A stretch of 64,000 nucleotides of DNA from VYDC01 sp963667515 (GTDB lineage: Bacteria; Chloroflexota; Dehalococcoidia; UBA2979), in contig CAXXXY010000002.1 in NCBI GenBank assembly GCA_963667515.2, positions 186,001-250,000 of the forward strand, given 5' to 3'. The notes below the pieces were generated by a model that saw only the letters and a list, made by a program, of their open reading frames with translations, did not search any database and was not told the origin of the DNA. This document shows, piece by piece, positions 34,313-43,222 of this stretch; within the stretch, counting starts at the first letter, position 1, and every line of letters begins with the position of its first letter. A program made the position numbers and the translations under genes.

Positions 34313-36115
34313 ATGGCGACCGAGACCCACACCCACGAGCTCACCGGCCGACGCGACCGCCCCGGCTTCGTGATCCCGATCCTGGAGCAGGAGTTCGAGG
34401 ACTTCTCCACCGAGGCGACGAAGTTCATGAACGGCGACATCGAGGAGGCGAAGTTCATCGGCTTCCGCCTCAAGCAGGGCGTCTACGGGCAGCGCCAGCC
34501 GAACCGCCAGATGTTCCGCGTGAAGCTGCCCTTCGGCGGCGTCACGGCCGACCAGCTGGACGCCTTCGCGCGCATCGCCGACGAGTTCGCGCCGCTGCGC
34601 AAGGGGCACATCACCACCCGCGAGAACGTGCAGCTGCACCACATACCGCTGGCGCGCGCGACCGAGGCGCTGCGCATCCTGGCCGAGACCGGGCTCTCCA
34701 CCCGCGAGGCGTGCGGCAACACGGTGCGCAACGTCACGGGCGACCCGTGGGCCGGCGTGCGCCCCGACGAGCCCTTCGACGTCACGCCCTACGCGGGCGC
34801 CTTCGTCCGCTACTTCGTGCGCAACGAGCTCTCGCAGCTGCTGCCGCGCAAGTTCAAGGTCGCCTTCTCCGGCAGCGAGCTGGACGAGGCGTACACGCAG
34901 ATCCACGACCTCGGCTTCATCCCCGTGATGCGCGACATCGACGGCACGCCGACCAGGGGCTTCCGCGTGGTGGCGGGCGGCGGCCTCTCGATCATGGCGA
35001 AGCACGCCGTGACGCTGCGCGAGTGGGTCTCCGTGGACGACTATCTGCAGCTCTCCGAGGCGGTGGTGCGCGTCTTCGAGGGGGCCAACGAGCTGCGCAA
35101 GAACCTCGCCAAGGCGCGCATCAAGTTCCTCGTGCACCGCGTCGGCGAGGCCGAGTTCCAGCGCATGGTCGACGAGGAGCTCTCGAAGGAGTGGGCGCAG
35201 CACTCGGTGCCGCCCGCGGATCTGCTCTTCCTCGACGACGAGCAGTCGGAGGCGCCGCCGCTGTCTGCCGAGCCCGCACAGCCGCCCGAGGCGGAGCGCG
35301 CCGCCTTCGAGGAGTGGGCGCGCGCGACGGTGCGCGCGCAGTCGCAGGCGGGCTACGCCGCCGTCGAGGTGCGCGTGCCGCAGGGCGACCTCAGCCCCGA
35401 GCAGTTCCGCGGCCTGGCGCAGATCCTGCGCGAGCACGGCGCGGGCCGTGCGCGCACCACGCCGTGGCAGAACATCGTGCTGCGCTGGATCCCGGAGGGG
35501 CAGCTCTACCCGCTGTGGAAGGCGCTCGGCGAGATCGGCCTGGAGGGCGGCGGCTCGCTCGAGGTGGAGGATGTCGTCTCCTGCCCCGGCACCGACAGCT
35601 GCAAGCTCGGCATCACCAGCTCGATGGGGCTCAACCGCGCGGTCAGCGAGCGGCTGCGCGAGATGGCGATCACCGACCCGCTGACGCGGCGCATCCTGAT
35701 CAACATGAGCGGCTGCCCCAACTCCTGCGGGCAACACCACATCGCGAACATCGGCTTCCACGGCGCGGCGATCCGCGTGGGCGAGCGGCAGCTCCCCGCC
35801 TACCACGTCTTCATCGGCGGGCAGCGCCGCACGGGCCGCGACCTGCGCCTCGGCACGCTGCTGAAGGTGCGGCTGCCCGCGAAGCGCGCGCCCGACGCCG
35901 TCGAGCGCTTCATCCGCCTCTACGAGGATCAGCGCACCGACGGCGAGGAGTTCAACGACTACTTCGATCGCGTGGGCAAGGCCCCATTCGAGGAGGCGGT
36001 CTCGGACCTCACGCTGCCGCCCGAGTTCTCGATGGAGTCGATGAACGAGTTCATCGACTGGGAGCGCGAGGGCCTCTACGTCCTGGAGCGCGGCGAGGGT
36101 GAGTGCGCGATCTAG
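34313..36115 (+). CDS. Siroheme/[4Fe-4S] assimilatory sulfite or nitrite reductase (ferredoxin type)
   Basis: 600 residues, cytosolic six-electron reductase. Duplicated nitrite/sulfite reductase ferredoxin-like half-domains: PNRQMFRVKLPFGGVTADQLDAFARIADEF with ITTRENVQLHHIP, then TPWQNIVLRWIPEGQLYPL. The siroheme/4Fe-4S ligands are Cys424 and Cys430 (SCPGTDSCKLG) and Cys468 and Cys472 (SGCPNSCGQHH). ATG 34313 has GGAGGAG six bases upstream. Sulfite and nitrite reductases of this family cannot be separated by these motifs alone; the absence of nitrate genes nearby slightly favours sulfite. Confidence 0.9.
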   Translation: MATETHTHELTGRRDRPGFVIPILEQEFEDFSTEATKFMNGDIEEAKFIGFRLKQGVYGQRQPNRQMFRVKLPFGGVTADQLDAFARIADEFAPLRKGHITTRENVQLHHIPLARATEALRILAETGLSTREACGNTVRNVTGDPWAGVRPDEPFDVTPYAGAFVRYFVRNELSQLLPRKFKVAFSGSELDEAYTQIHDLGFIPVMRDIDGTPTRGFRVVAGGGLSIMAKHAVTLREWVSVDDYLQLSEAVVRVFEGANELRKNLAKARIKFLVHRVGEAEFQRMVDEELSKEWAQHSVPPADLLFLDDEQSEAPPLSAEPAQPPEAERAAFEEWARATVRAQSQAGYAAVEVRVPQGDLSPEQFRGLAQILREHGAGRARTTPWQNIVLRWIPEGQLYPLWKALGEIGLEGGGSLEVEDVVSCPGTDSCKLGITSSMGLNRAVSERLREMAITDPLTRRILINMSGCPNSCGQHHIANIGFHGAAIRVGERQLPAYHVFIGGQRRTGRDLRLGTLLKVRLPAKRAPDAVERFIRLYEDQRTDGEEFNDYFDRVGKAPFEEAVSDLTLPPEFSMESMNEFIDWEREGLYVLERGEGECAI

Positions 36116-36239
36116 CGGCGCCGGCGGCGCGGCCAGCCGGCCGCCCGCCACGCCAGCGCACGCGCCCGACGGCCCCCGCCCCCGGCGGGGGCTCGTCGCG
36201 TCGGCCCCGGGGGCTGCGCGCGGAGGCGGACGCCACGCG

Positions 36240-37493
36240 ATGAGCGTTGAGGGCCTGCGCGGCGAGAGCCCGGCTCCGGCAGCAGGGCGAGATGCCGGGG
36301 CGACGCGCGAGGCGGCGACGACGACGGCTCACGAGGCCGCGCCGAGCCCGCCGTCGGAGGTCGGCCCCGCGATCGCGCCGCTGACCGGCGGCCCCGCGCC
36401 CGGCCCTGCCGAGTTCGCGGGCGGGGCCGGCGCCGTCGGCATGCGCCGCGCGGGCGCCCACGCCTGGCGCGGCGCGCGGCTGGTGGCGGCGCTGCTGGGC
36501 GCGCTGGCGCTGTTCGCGCTCTCCCTGCGGCTGCTCTCGGCGGCGGCGGCGGGCGTCGCCTCGGCCTTCGGCACGCTCGCCGTTGAGGGGCCGCTCAACA
36601 CGCTGGGCGTCGGCTGGCTCTTCGCCTACGGCGCGCTCTCCGGATCGCCCGTCGCGGCGCTCGCGCTCTCGCTCTTCGACGGCGGCGCGATCTCCCAGAG
36701 CGAGGCCGTGGCGATGCTCTCCGGCTCGCGGCTCGGCGCCTCGCTGATCGTGCTGCTCGTCGGCTTCGTCGCCTACGCGCGGCGGCAGCACCGGCCGGAC
36801 GGCATCTACGTCGGCGTGGTGGCGCTGCTCACGACCTTCGTCGTCTTCCTACCGGCGACGCCGCTGGCGCTGGCGCTGCTGCACGCGGGCGTGCTGGACG
36901 GCGTGGGCGGCGCGGGCCCGCTGGCGAGCGCAGACGCCCTCGGCTCGCCGACCGACCCGCTGATCGACGCCGTCAACGGGCTGCCCGGCGTGCTGCTCTT
37001 CGCGGGCGGCGTGGGCGCGCTGCTGGGCGCGTTCTGGCTCTTCGACCGCGTGCTGCCCTCGCTCTACCCGCCCTCGGCGCGCATCGAGCGGCTCTCGCGC
37101 CGTCTCTCGCGCCCGCACGCGATGTTCCTGTTGGGCGCGCTGATCACCGCGCTCACGCTCTCCGTCGCGATCTCCGTGACGATCCTCGTGCCGCTCGCGC
37201 TCAAGGGCGTCGTCAGCCGGCGCGCCGTGATCCCCTACGTGATGGGCGCGAACATCACGACCTTCGTCGACACCTTCGCCGCCGCGCTGCTGCTGCGCTC
37301 CGACGCCGGCGTCTCCGTGGTGCTGGTCGAGGTGCTCGCCGTCTCGCTGGTGTCGGCGGTGGTGCTGCTGCTCTACCGGCCCGCCTCGCGCGCGCTGCTG
37401 GCCGCGGCCCACGCGATCACGCAACGCCCGCGCTGGCTCGCGGGCTTCCTCGCCACCTCGGCGGGGGTGCCGCTGCTGCTCGCGGCGCTCTAG
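36240..37493 (+). CDS. Na+/phosphate cotransporter-like membrane protein
   Basis: 417 residues from ATG 36240 (an upstream GTG at 36099 overlaps the previous gene and adds only Pro/Arg/Ala sequence). About 70 residues of disordered N-terminus precede 8-9 hydrophobic helices. Two repeat blocks resemble the Na_Pi_cotrans family: GGAISQSEAVAMLSGSRLGASLIVLLVG and VTILVPLALKGVVSRRAVIPYVMGANITTFVDTFAAALLL. Phosphate is the likely substrate by family only. Interesting beside a broken Pst system 3 kb away. Confidence 0.7.
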   Translation: MSVEGLRGESPAPAAGRDAGATREAATTTAHEAAPSPPSEVGPAIAPLTGGPAPGPAEFAGGAGAVGMRRAGAHAWRGARLVAALLGALALFALSLRLLSAAAAGVASAFGTLAVEGPLNTLGVGWLFAYGALSGSPVAALALSLFDGGAISQSEAVAMLSGSRLGASLIVLLVGFVAYARRQHRPDGIYVGVVALLTTFVVFLPATPLALALLHAGVLDGVGGAGPLASADALGSPTDPLIDAVNGLPGVLLFAGGVGALLGAFWLFDRVLPSLYPPSARIERLSRRLSRPHAMFLLGALITALTLSVAISVTILVPLALKGVVSRRAVIPYVMGANITTFVDTFAAALLLRSDAGVSVVLVEVLAVSLVSAVVLLLYRPASRALLAAAHAITQRPRWLAGFLATSAGVPLLLAAL

Positions 37494-37533
37494 CTCGCCG
37501 CGCTCTCGCCGTCGGCGCCACGGTGCGCGGCGC

Positions 37534-37539
37534 TAGAAT
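37534..37539 (+). promoter_or_regulatory. -10-like box upstream of acyl-CoA dehydrogenase gene
   Basis: TAGAAT in an otherwise GC-only stretch, 56 bases before ATG 37596, which itself has GAGGGAGC as a ribosome-binding site. Confidence 0.4.
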
Positions 37540-37595
37540 CGGCGGGGCGGACGAGCGGCCCGCGAGGCACATGGACTCCGCGAGGGAGCGAGCAT

Positions 37596-38819
37596 ATGGA
37601 CTGGTCTGACTCAGCGGAGCAGGCGGCGTTCCGCGCCGAGGCGCGCGCGCTGATCGAGGCGCGACTGCCGGGGCGCTACCGCGCGATGGCCGCCTCGGAC
37701 GCGCCCACGGAGGAGCAGCCCTGGCAGGTGGACCGCATCTCGGAGGAGCCGGCGCACCGCGCCGCCGCCGAGGAGTGGCGCGCCGCGCTGGCGGAGAAGG
37801 GCTGGATCGCGCCGCACTGGCCGCCCGAGTACGGCGGCGCCGGCCTCTCGTCCATGCAGCAGTTCACGCTCAGCCAGGAGCTGGCGCGCGCGGGCGCCCC
37901 GCACATCGGCGGCACGGGCGTCGGCATCCTCGGCCCCGCGCTCATCGTGCACGGCTCCGAGGAGCAGAAGCGGGAGCACCTTCCGAAGATCCTCTCGGGC
38001 GAGCGGGTGTGGGCGCAGGGCTTCTCGGAGCCGGGCGCGGGCTCCGACCTCGCCTCGCTGCAGACGCGCGCGGTGCGCGACGGCGACGAGTGGGTGATCA
38101 ACGGGCAGAAGATCTGGACGACGCTCGCGCACACCGTGGACTGGCTCTTCGCGCTCGTGCGCACCGACCCCGAGGCGCCGAAGCACCGCGGCATCAGCTT
38201 CCTGATGATGGACAAGGCCACACCCGGCATCTCCGTGCGGCCGCTGATCAACGCCGCCTTCCGTCACAACTTCAACGAGACGTTCTTCGAGGACGTGCGC
38301 GTCCCCGCCTCGCACCTGGTGGGCGAGGAGAACCGCGGCTGGTACGTGGCGATGACGCTGATGGACTTCGAGCGCTCCAACGTGGGCGGCGCGATCAGCT
38401 TCGAGCGCGCGGTGCGCCGCCTCGCCGACTACGCCACGCACGAGGGACGCGAGCGCTCGCGCCTCGATCGGCTGGACGCGCTGCGGCAGCTGGTCGCCGG
38501 CCACCTGATCGAAGCGAACGTGCAGCTCAACTTCTCGCTGCGCATCGTCTCGATCCAGGCGCGCGGCGAGGTGCCGAACCACGAGGCCTCCACCAACAAG
38601 GTCTTCGGCTCGGAGGCGTCGCAGCGGCTGACCAACACGGCGACCAAGCTCTTCGGGCTCTACGCCAACCTCTGGGACGAGGAGGAGCCGCGCTCGCCGA
38701 TGCAGGGCTCGGTGGCGCAGGAGTACTGCAACTCGATCCAGAACACGGTCGCGGCCGGCACCTCGGAGATCCAGCGCAACGTGATCGCCACGCGCGGCCT
38801 CGGCCTGCCGCGCGCCTAG
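37596..38819 (+). CDS. Acyl-CoA dehydrogenase family protein
   Basis: 407 residues; FAD-dependent alpha,beta-dehydrogenation of an acyl-CoA. Family blocks: GWIAPHWPPEYGGAGLSSMQQFTLSQEL, WAQGFSEPGAGSDLASLQTRA (FAD/acyl loop), GDEWVINGQKIWTTLAHTVDWLFALVRTD, FERSNVGG and the C-terminal AAGTSEIQRNVIATRGLGLPR. The substrate cannot be read from sequence; the extended N-terminal part (EEQPWQVDRIS) is seen in long-chain or steroid-type members. It stands alone between a carrier gene and an exported hydrolase-like gene. Confidence 0.88.
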   Translation: MDWSDSAEQAAFRAEARALIEARLPGRYRAMAASDAPTEEQPWQVDRISEEPAHRAAAEEWRAALAEKGWIAPHWPPEYGGAGLSSMQQFTLSQELARAGAPHIGGTGVGILGPALIVHGSEEQKREHLPKILSGERVWAQGFSEPGAGSDLASLQTRAVRDGDEWVINGQKIWTTLAHTVDWLFALVRTDPEAPKHRGISFLMMDKATPGISVRPLINAAFRHNFNETFFEDVRVPASHLVGEENRGWYVAMTLMDFERSNVGGAISFERAVRRLADYATHEGRERSRLDRLDALRQLVAGHLIEANVQLNFSLRIVSIQARGEVPNHEASTNKVFGSEASQRLTNTATKLFGLYANLWDEEEPRSPMQGSVAQEYCNSIQNTVAAGTSEIQRNVIATRGLGLPRA

Positions 38820-38899
38820 GGGCGGGCCGACTGCGCGGCGCCGCGCGGCGCCTGCTAGGATCGAGCCGGCCCGCCACAGGCACCTCCCGAGGGCCGCCG

Positions 38900-39892
38900 A
38901 TGCCCGAGTCCGCGCAGCCGCAGAGACCCTGGAGCCGACGCCGCTTCCTCGCGCTGGCCGCCTCCGGCGCCGGCGCGGGCGCGCTCGCCATCGCCTGCGG
39001 CCGTGAGGAGGACGAGGCGCCCGCCGCGCCGAGCGGGGTGCGCCCCGCGCCCGCCCTCGACGCGCCGCCCGCCGCCCCCGTCGCACCGCCGGCGCCGCCC
39101 CTCGTCACGCCCACGCCCGCGCCCCGGCCGGTCCCGCCGGCCGGCGTCCTCCGCGCCCCGCTGCTCGCCGGCACGCCGTGGGAGACCTCGGCCGTGATCC
39201 GCCACTCGGGCGCGCGCGGCCCCACGGTGCTGGTGCTGGGTGGGGTGCACGGCAACGAGCCGGGCGGCTGGCTCGCCGCCGAGACGCTCGCCGACATCGA
39301 GCTCTCCCGCGGCAGCCTGGTGGTCGTGCCGCGCGCCAACGTGGTGGCGACGCAGCTCCTGGAGCGCACCACCGAGGAGCTGGGCGACCTCAACCGGCTC
39401 TACCCCGGCTCGTCGCTGGCGGAGCTGCCGATGGCACGCATGGCGTCGCGCATCATCGCGCTGGCGCGCCACTTCGAGGCCGAGCTGCTGCTCGACCTTC
39501 ACGAGTCGTGGCAGTTCTACGTGGAGCGCACGATCCAGGGCACCGCCGCGATTGGGCAGACGATGTCGGCAGGCCCCGGCCCGGAGCAGCGCACGATCGC
39601 GCAGGCGATCGGTGGCCGCGTGAACGCCCAGCTGGAGCGCGAGCGCGAGTTGCTGCTGGTGCGCACACGCTTCGGCCGGCGCTCCTTCGGCGACCCGCTC
39701 GTCGACGGCGGACCGGAGATCACCGGCTTCACGCCGGGGCGCGGCAGCAGCTCGCTCTCGATGGGGCGCTACGTGCCGGGGCTGACGCCCGTGCTCGTGG
39801 AGATGGGGCAGCAGAACCAGCGCGTCGAGCGCCGCGCGGAGCTGCACCGCATGGTCGTGCGCGCTGCGCTCGAGCTGCGTGAGATGGTGTAG
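38900..39892 (+). CDS. Tat-exported lipoprotein of the succinylglutamate desuccinylase/aspartoacylase (M14-like) family
   Basis: 330 residues. A twin-arginine signal (WSRRRFLALAASGAGAGALAIAC) ends in a lipobox Cys, followed by a long Pro/Ala linker. The catalytic domain shows the Zn motif GGVHGNEPGG (HxxE), DLNRLYPG and the later ligand LLLDLHESWQFY, matching AspA/M14 amidohydrolases acting on small or peptide amides. VGTALEMG-type C-terminal block is here PVLVEMGQQNQ. A TAGGAT box (38856-38861) lies upstream. Substrate unknown; possibly cell-wall peptides, given the location. Confidence 0.82.
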   Translation: MPESAQPQRPWSRRRFLALAASGAGAGALAIACGREEDEAPAAPSGVRPAPALDAPPAAPVAPPAPPLVTPTPAPRPVPPAGVLRAPLLAGTPWETSAVIRHSGARGPTVLVLGGVHGNEPGGWLAAETLADIELSRGSLVVVPRANVVATQLLERTTEELGDLNRLYPGSSLAELPMARMASRIIALARHFEAELLLDLHESWQFYVERTIQGTAAIGQTMSAGPGPEQRTIAQAIGGRVNAQLERERELLLVRTRFGRRSFGDPLVDGGPEITGFTPGRGSSSLSMGRYVPGLTPVLVEMGQQNQRVERRAELHRMVVRAALELREMV

Positions 39893-40075
39893 CCGCCCAG
39901 CGCCTCGACGCCCCGCACGCCGGCACCGCCCGCCGGCACCGCCCCCGGCGCCACCCCCGACGCCACCCCAGGAGACCGCCGCGCTACGAGGCTGGTGGTA
40001 TCCTCCCGCCGCGGCGGGGCCCCGGTGTCCCCGCGACCCAGATCGCGCCACATCCGACCGCGCAGGAGGTGCCCC

Positions 40076-40864
40076 ATGTGCTTCGAGCTCGACTCCCACC
40101 CGCCCGTCGCGCCGATCGCCGGCGCCGCCGTCGACGCCGAGGACCTCGTGCTGCGCTCCACCGACGGCACGGAGTTCGCCGCCTACGCGGCGCGCGCCGC
40201 CGAGCCGAAGGGCGCCGCTGTGGTGGTGATGCCCGACGTGCGCGGGCTCTTCCGCTTCTACGAGGAGTTGGCGCTCCGCCTCGCCGAGCAGGGCTACGAC
40301 GCGATCGCCATCGACTACTTCGGGCGCACGGCCGGCGTCGGCAAGCGCGACGACGAGTTCCCGTTCCAGGAGCACGTGGCGCAGACCAAGCTCGGCTACC
40401 TCACGCAGGACGTGGCGGCGGCGGTGCGGGAGCTGCGCGCCCGCCCGAGCCTCGAGGATCGGCCGGTGTTCACGGTCGGCTTCTGCTTCGGCGGCAGCAA
40501 CTCGTGGCTGCAGGCGGCCGGCGGCCACGGCCTCGCGGGCGCGATCGGCTTCTACGGCAACCCGACGCGCCCCGGACGCGACGGCTCGCCGCCGGTGATC
40601 GACCGCGTCGCCGAGTTCGAGTGCCCGGTCCTCGGCCTGATGGGCGGTGACGACCCCGGCATCCCCGCCGAGGAGGTGCAGCGCTACCGCGACGCGCTGA
40701 CCGAGGCGGGCGTCGAGCACGATGTCCAGATCTACGACGGCGCGCCGCACTCCTTCTTCGACCGCCGCTACGAGGAGCACGCCGAGGCCTCGACGGACGC
40801 GTGGGAGCGCGTGCTCACCTTCATCCAGGCGCACTCGGGCGCGCGGGCCGCGGCCGCGGTCTAG
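40076..40864 (+). CDS. Dienelactone hydrolase family protein
   Basis: 262 residues, alpha/beta hydrolase. Cys nucleophile in VGFCFGGSNSW, Asp in LMGGDDPGIP and His in YDGAPHSFFDRRY are the DLH triad. VVVMPDVRGLFRFYEELALRLAEQGYDAIAIDYFGRTAG is the conserved N-terminal block. ATG 40076 with AGGAGGT five bases upstream is a strong start. TATCCT at 39999-40004 may be the -10. Hydrolyses lactones or related esters; real substrate unknown. Confidence 0.9.
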   Translation: MCFELDSHPPVAPIAGAAVDAEDLVLRSTDGTEFAAYAARAAEPKGAAVVVMPDVRGLFRFYEELALRLAEQGYDAIAIDYFGRTAGVGKRDDEFPFQEHVAQTKLGYLTQDVAAAVRELRARPSLEDRPVFTVGFCFGGSNSWLQAAGGHGLAGAIGFYGNPTRPGRDGSPPVIDRVAEFECPVLGLMGGDDPGIPAEEVQRYRDALTEAGVEHDVQIYDGAPHSFFDRRYEEHAEASTDAWERVLTFIQAHSGARAAAAV

Positions 40865-40907
40865 GCGCGGGATAGCGCACGTCGGGACCGGCCCCGAGCG
40901 CCCGCGA

Positions 40908-40953
40908 CCGGGCCGACGCGGAGCCGGCGGCGCGCGGCTCCGCGTCGGCCCGG
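40908..40953. terminator. 18-bp stem terminator between convergent genes
   Basis: CCGGGCCGACGCGGAGCC (40908-40925) pairs perfectly with 40936-40953 around a 10-base loop. It lies between the stops of the dienelactone hydrolase (+) and the hydroxyacid dehydrogenase (-). Confidence 0.8.
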
Positions 40954-41002
40954 AAGCCCTCTCGCAGGCGCGGCAGCCCTAGTGGTCGAGCGGAACGCTC
41001 GC
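40931..41002 (+). repeat. Dispersed structured repeat, copy A
   Basis: About 72 bp roughly 80 % similar to 42116-42187. Shared blocks: GCGCGCGGCTCC, GCCCTCnCGCAGG, GCGGCAGCCC and the hairpin CGAGCG-GAA-CGCTCG (40987-41001). Its 5' part doubles as the right arm of the terminator. Confidence 0.55.
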
Positions 41003-41003
41003 G

Positions 41004-41981
41004 CTACGTGACCACGTGCTGCGGGCGCCCCTCGAGGAAGGCGACGGCGTTCGCGACCGCGCCTTCGAGCATGAAGGCGTGCCCCTCGGCGTTGTTGTCG
41101 GCGACGTGCGGCGAGAGCACCACCTGCTCGCAGGCCCGCAGCGGGTGGTCGGCCGGCAGCGGCTCCGGGTCGTAGACGTCGAGGCCCGCCGAGCCGATCT
41201 GCCCCGACTGCAGCGCCTCGACGAGCGCGTCCGTGTCGAGGACGGCGCCGCGCGATCCGTTCACGAGGATCGCGCCGCGCTTCATCCGCGCCAGCTGCTC
41301 GCGCCCGATGAGGCCGCGCGTCTCCTCGGAGGAGGCGACGTGGAGCGAGACGGCGTCGGAGCTCGCGAGCAGCTCGTCGAGCTCGACGTAGCGCAGGCCC
41401 AGCGCGCGCGCCTTCTCCTCGCTGGGGTGGAAGCTCCACGCCACCACCTCCATGCCGATCGCGCGGCCGAGCTGCGCCATGCGCGCGCCGGTGTTGCCCG
41501 TGCCGATCACGCCCAGCCGCTTCCCGCCGAGGTAGACGGTCTCGCGCCGCGTCCAGCGACCGGCGCGCAGCTCGGCGGTGTGGAAGCCCAGCCGCTTCGC
41601 GGCGGCCAGCAGCAGCGCGAACTCGTGCTCCGCGACGATCGGCGCGGTGTCGCCGCCCTGGTGCGCCACGGTGATGCCGAGCTCGCGCGCCGCGTCGAGG
41701 TTGACCATGTCGGTGCCCACGGAGGAGAGCGAGATCATGCGCAGCCCCGGCAGCCGCGAGAGCATGCGGTAGCCCCACACCATCGGCGCGGCGTTGACGA
41801 TGACCTCGGCGCCGAGCGCCGCGGCCAGCCGCTCCTCGGGCGTCGCGGGCGGCTCCGCGCACACCTCGACGGCGCCGAGCGCCGCCAGCGGCGCGAGCTG
41901 CCGCGCCTCCGGCGGCGGCCCGCCCTCGGGGTCGGCGAAGACGACGATGCGACGCGCGCTCGGCTCGGTCGGCTCGCTCAT
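41004..41981 (-). CDS. D-2-hydroxyacid dehydrogenase (NAD-binding)
   Basis: 325 residues. Rossmann motif LGVIGTGNTGARMAQLGRAIG, the catalytic Arg in VNGSRGAVLDTDALVEALQSG, Glu in GLDVYDPEPLP, and the His region LSPHVADNNAEGH, where His is within the usual SPH. This is the SerA/glyoxylate-reductase superfamily; the exact 2-keto acid is unknown. ATG 41981 lies 7 bases after TATGCT (leaderless-type); an ATG four codons upstream is the alternative. Confidence 0.88.
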   Translation of the reverse strand: MSEPTEPSARRIVVFADPEGGPPPEARQLAPLAALGAVEVCAEPPATPEERLAAALGAEVIVNAAPMVWGYRMLSRLPGLRMISLSSVGTDMVNLDAARELGITVAHQGGDTAPIVAEHEFALLLAAAKRLGFHTAELRAGRWTRRETVYLGGKRLGVIGTGNTGARMAQLGRAIGMEVVAWSFHPSEEKARALGLRYVELDELLASSDAVSLHVASSEETRGLIGREQLARMKRGAILVNGSRGAVLDTDALVEALQSGQIGSAGLDVYDPEPLPADHPLRACEQVVLSPHVADNNAEGHAFMLEGAVANAVAFLEGRPQHVVT

Positions 41982-42257
41982 CCCCCCGAGCATACTCGGC
42001 AACGTTCCGGCAACGTTCCGTTGCATCCGTGTCGCTGCCGCCGCCTTCGATGCAGGGGGCGATGCATGGCAAGGCCGCGTGCGAGCGCCCGTCAGCGATC
42101 CGCGCGAGGCCGCGGGCGCGCGGCTCCCGGTCGGCTTGCCAGCCCTCACGCAGGAGCGGCAGCCCCTCGAGTGCAGCGGAACGCTGCCTGCTAGGCTGCG
42201 CGGCGCCAGACGAGGCGCCCGACGGGGGGCCCCGAGGAGACTGGAGAAGGGGGCGCG
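41982..42257. other. Divergent intergenic region with AACGTTCCG direct repeats
   Basis: 276 bp between two divergently transcribed oxidoreductase genes. Holds the TATGCT -10 of the minus gene (41994-41989), two tandem copies of GCAACGTTCCG (about 42000-42021) that could be operators, and repeat copy B (42116-42187). No gene seen. Confidence 0.5.
42116..42187 (+). repeat. Dispersed structured repeat, copy B
   Basis: Partner of 40931-41002. The terminal hairpin is GCAGCG-GAA-CGCTGC (42173-42187); relative to copy A the outer stem pairs differ on both sides and pairing is kept. Confidence 0.55.
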
Positions 42258-43178
42258 ATGCGCTTCAGCGCGTGGCCGGCGCCGGCGCCGTGGGAGACGC
42301 TGCTGCCCCAGTGGCAGCACGTCGAGGCCACGGGCTGGGACGGCGCCTGGATCATGGACCACTTCATGCCGATGGGCGCGCCCCCCGACGCGCCCGTCTC
42401 CGAGGCGTGGACGGCGCTCGCGGGGCTGGCGGCGCGGGTGCCGCGCATCCGCATCGGCACCATGGTCACGGGCAACACCTACCGCCACCCCGCCGTGCTC
42501 GCGAAGATGGCCGCCACCGTCGACGACATCTCCGGCGGGCGGCTGGTGCTGGGCCTCGGCGCCGGCTGGCAGCGCGACGAGCACGACGCCTACGGCATCG
42601 AGCTGCCGCCCGTGCCCGAGCGGCTCGCGCGGCTGGAGGAGGCGGCACAGGTCATCCGCGCGCTGTTCGAAGGCGAGCGCGCCAGCTTCGAGGGGCGGCA
42701 CTACCGGCTGACCGACGCGATCCTCGCGCCCAAGCCCGTGCAGCGACCGCGGCCGCCGCTGCTGATCGGCGGCGGCGGCGAGCAGGTGACGCTGCGCATC
42801 GTCGCGCGCCACGCCGACGAGTGGAACGTGTGGGGGCTGCCCGACCACCTCGCCGCGAAGATCGCGGTGCTCGAGCGGCACTGCGAGCGCGAGGGCCGCG
42901 ACCCCGCGAGCATCCGCCGCACCGCCTGCGCGCAGCTCCTCGTCACGAGCGACCCCGCCGAGGCGGAGCGCGCGCGCGGCGACGACCGCCTCCGCCGCTC
43001 GGCGCAGTCGTGGCTCATCGGCGGCGTCGAGGAGCTGCGCGACGTGGTCGGGCGCTACCGCGAGGTCGGCGTCGACGAGCTGATCATCGCGGCCTACCGG
43101 ACGCACGACTACGGCGCGATCGCGCTCGACTCGCTCGACCGCTTCATCGAGGAGGTCGCGCCCGCGTTCCGCGACTGA
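42258..43178 (+). CDS. F420-type luciferase-like monooxygenase family oxidoreductase
   Basis: 306 residues, bacterial-luciferase TIM barrel. WDGAWIMDHFMPMG, RIRIGTMVTGNTYRHPAVLAKMAATVDDISGGRLVLGLGAGWQRDEHDAYGI, PRPPLLIGGGGEQVTLRIVARHADEWN and LIGGVEELRDVVGRY match the F420-dependent class of LLM proteins rather than the FMN class. The cofactor assignment is by family. GAGGAGACTGGAGAAGG precedes ATG 42258. Confidence 0.88.
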   Translation: MRFSAWPAPAPWETLLPQWQHVEATGWDGAWIMDHFMPMGAPPDAPVSEAWTALAGLAARVPRIRIGTMVTGNTYRHPAVLAKMAATVDDISGGRLVLGLGAGWQRDEHDAYGIELPPVPERLARLEEAAQVIRALFEGERASFEGRHYRLTDAILAPKPVQRPRPPLLIGGGGEQVTLRIVARHADEWNVWGLPDHLAAKIAVLERHCEREGRDPASIRRTACAQLLVTSDPAEAERARGDDRLRRSAQSWLIGGVEELRDVVGRYREVGVDELIIAAYRTHDYGAIALDSLDRFIEEVAPAFRD

Positions 43179-43222
43179 GCCGGGGGCGCGCACGCGGCGG
43201 GCAGCGCCGGGGGGAGCAGCGC

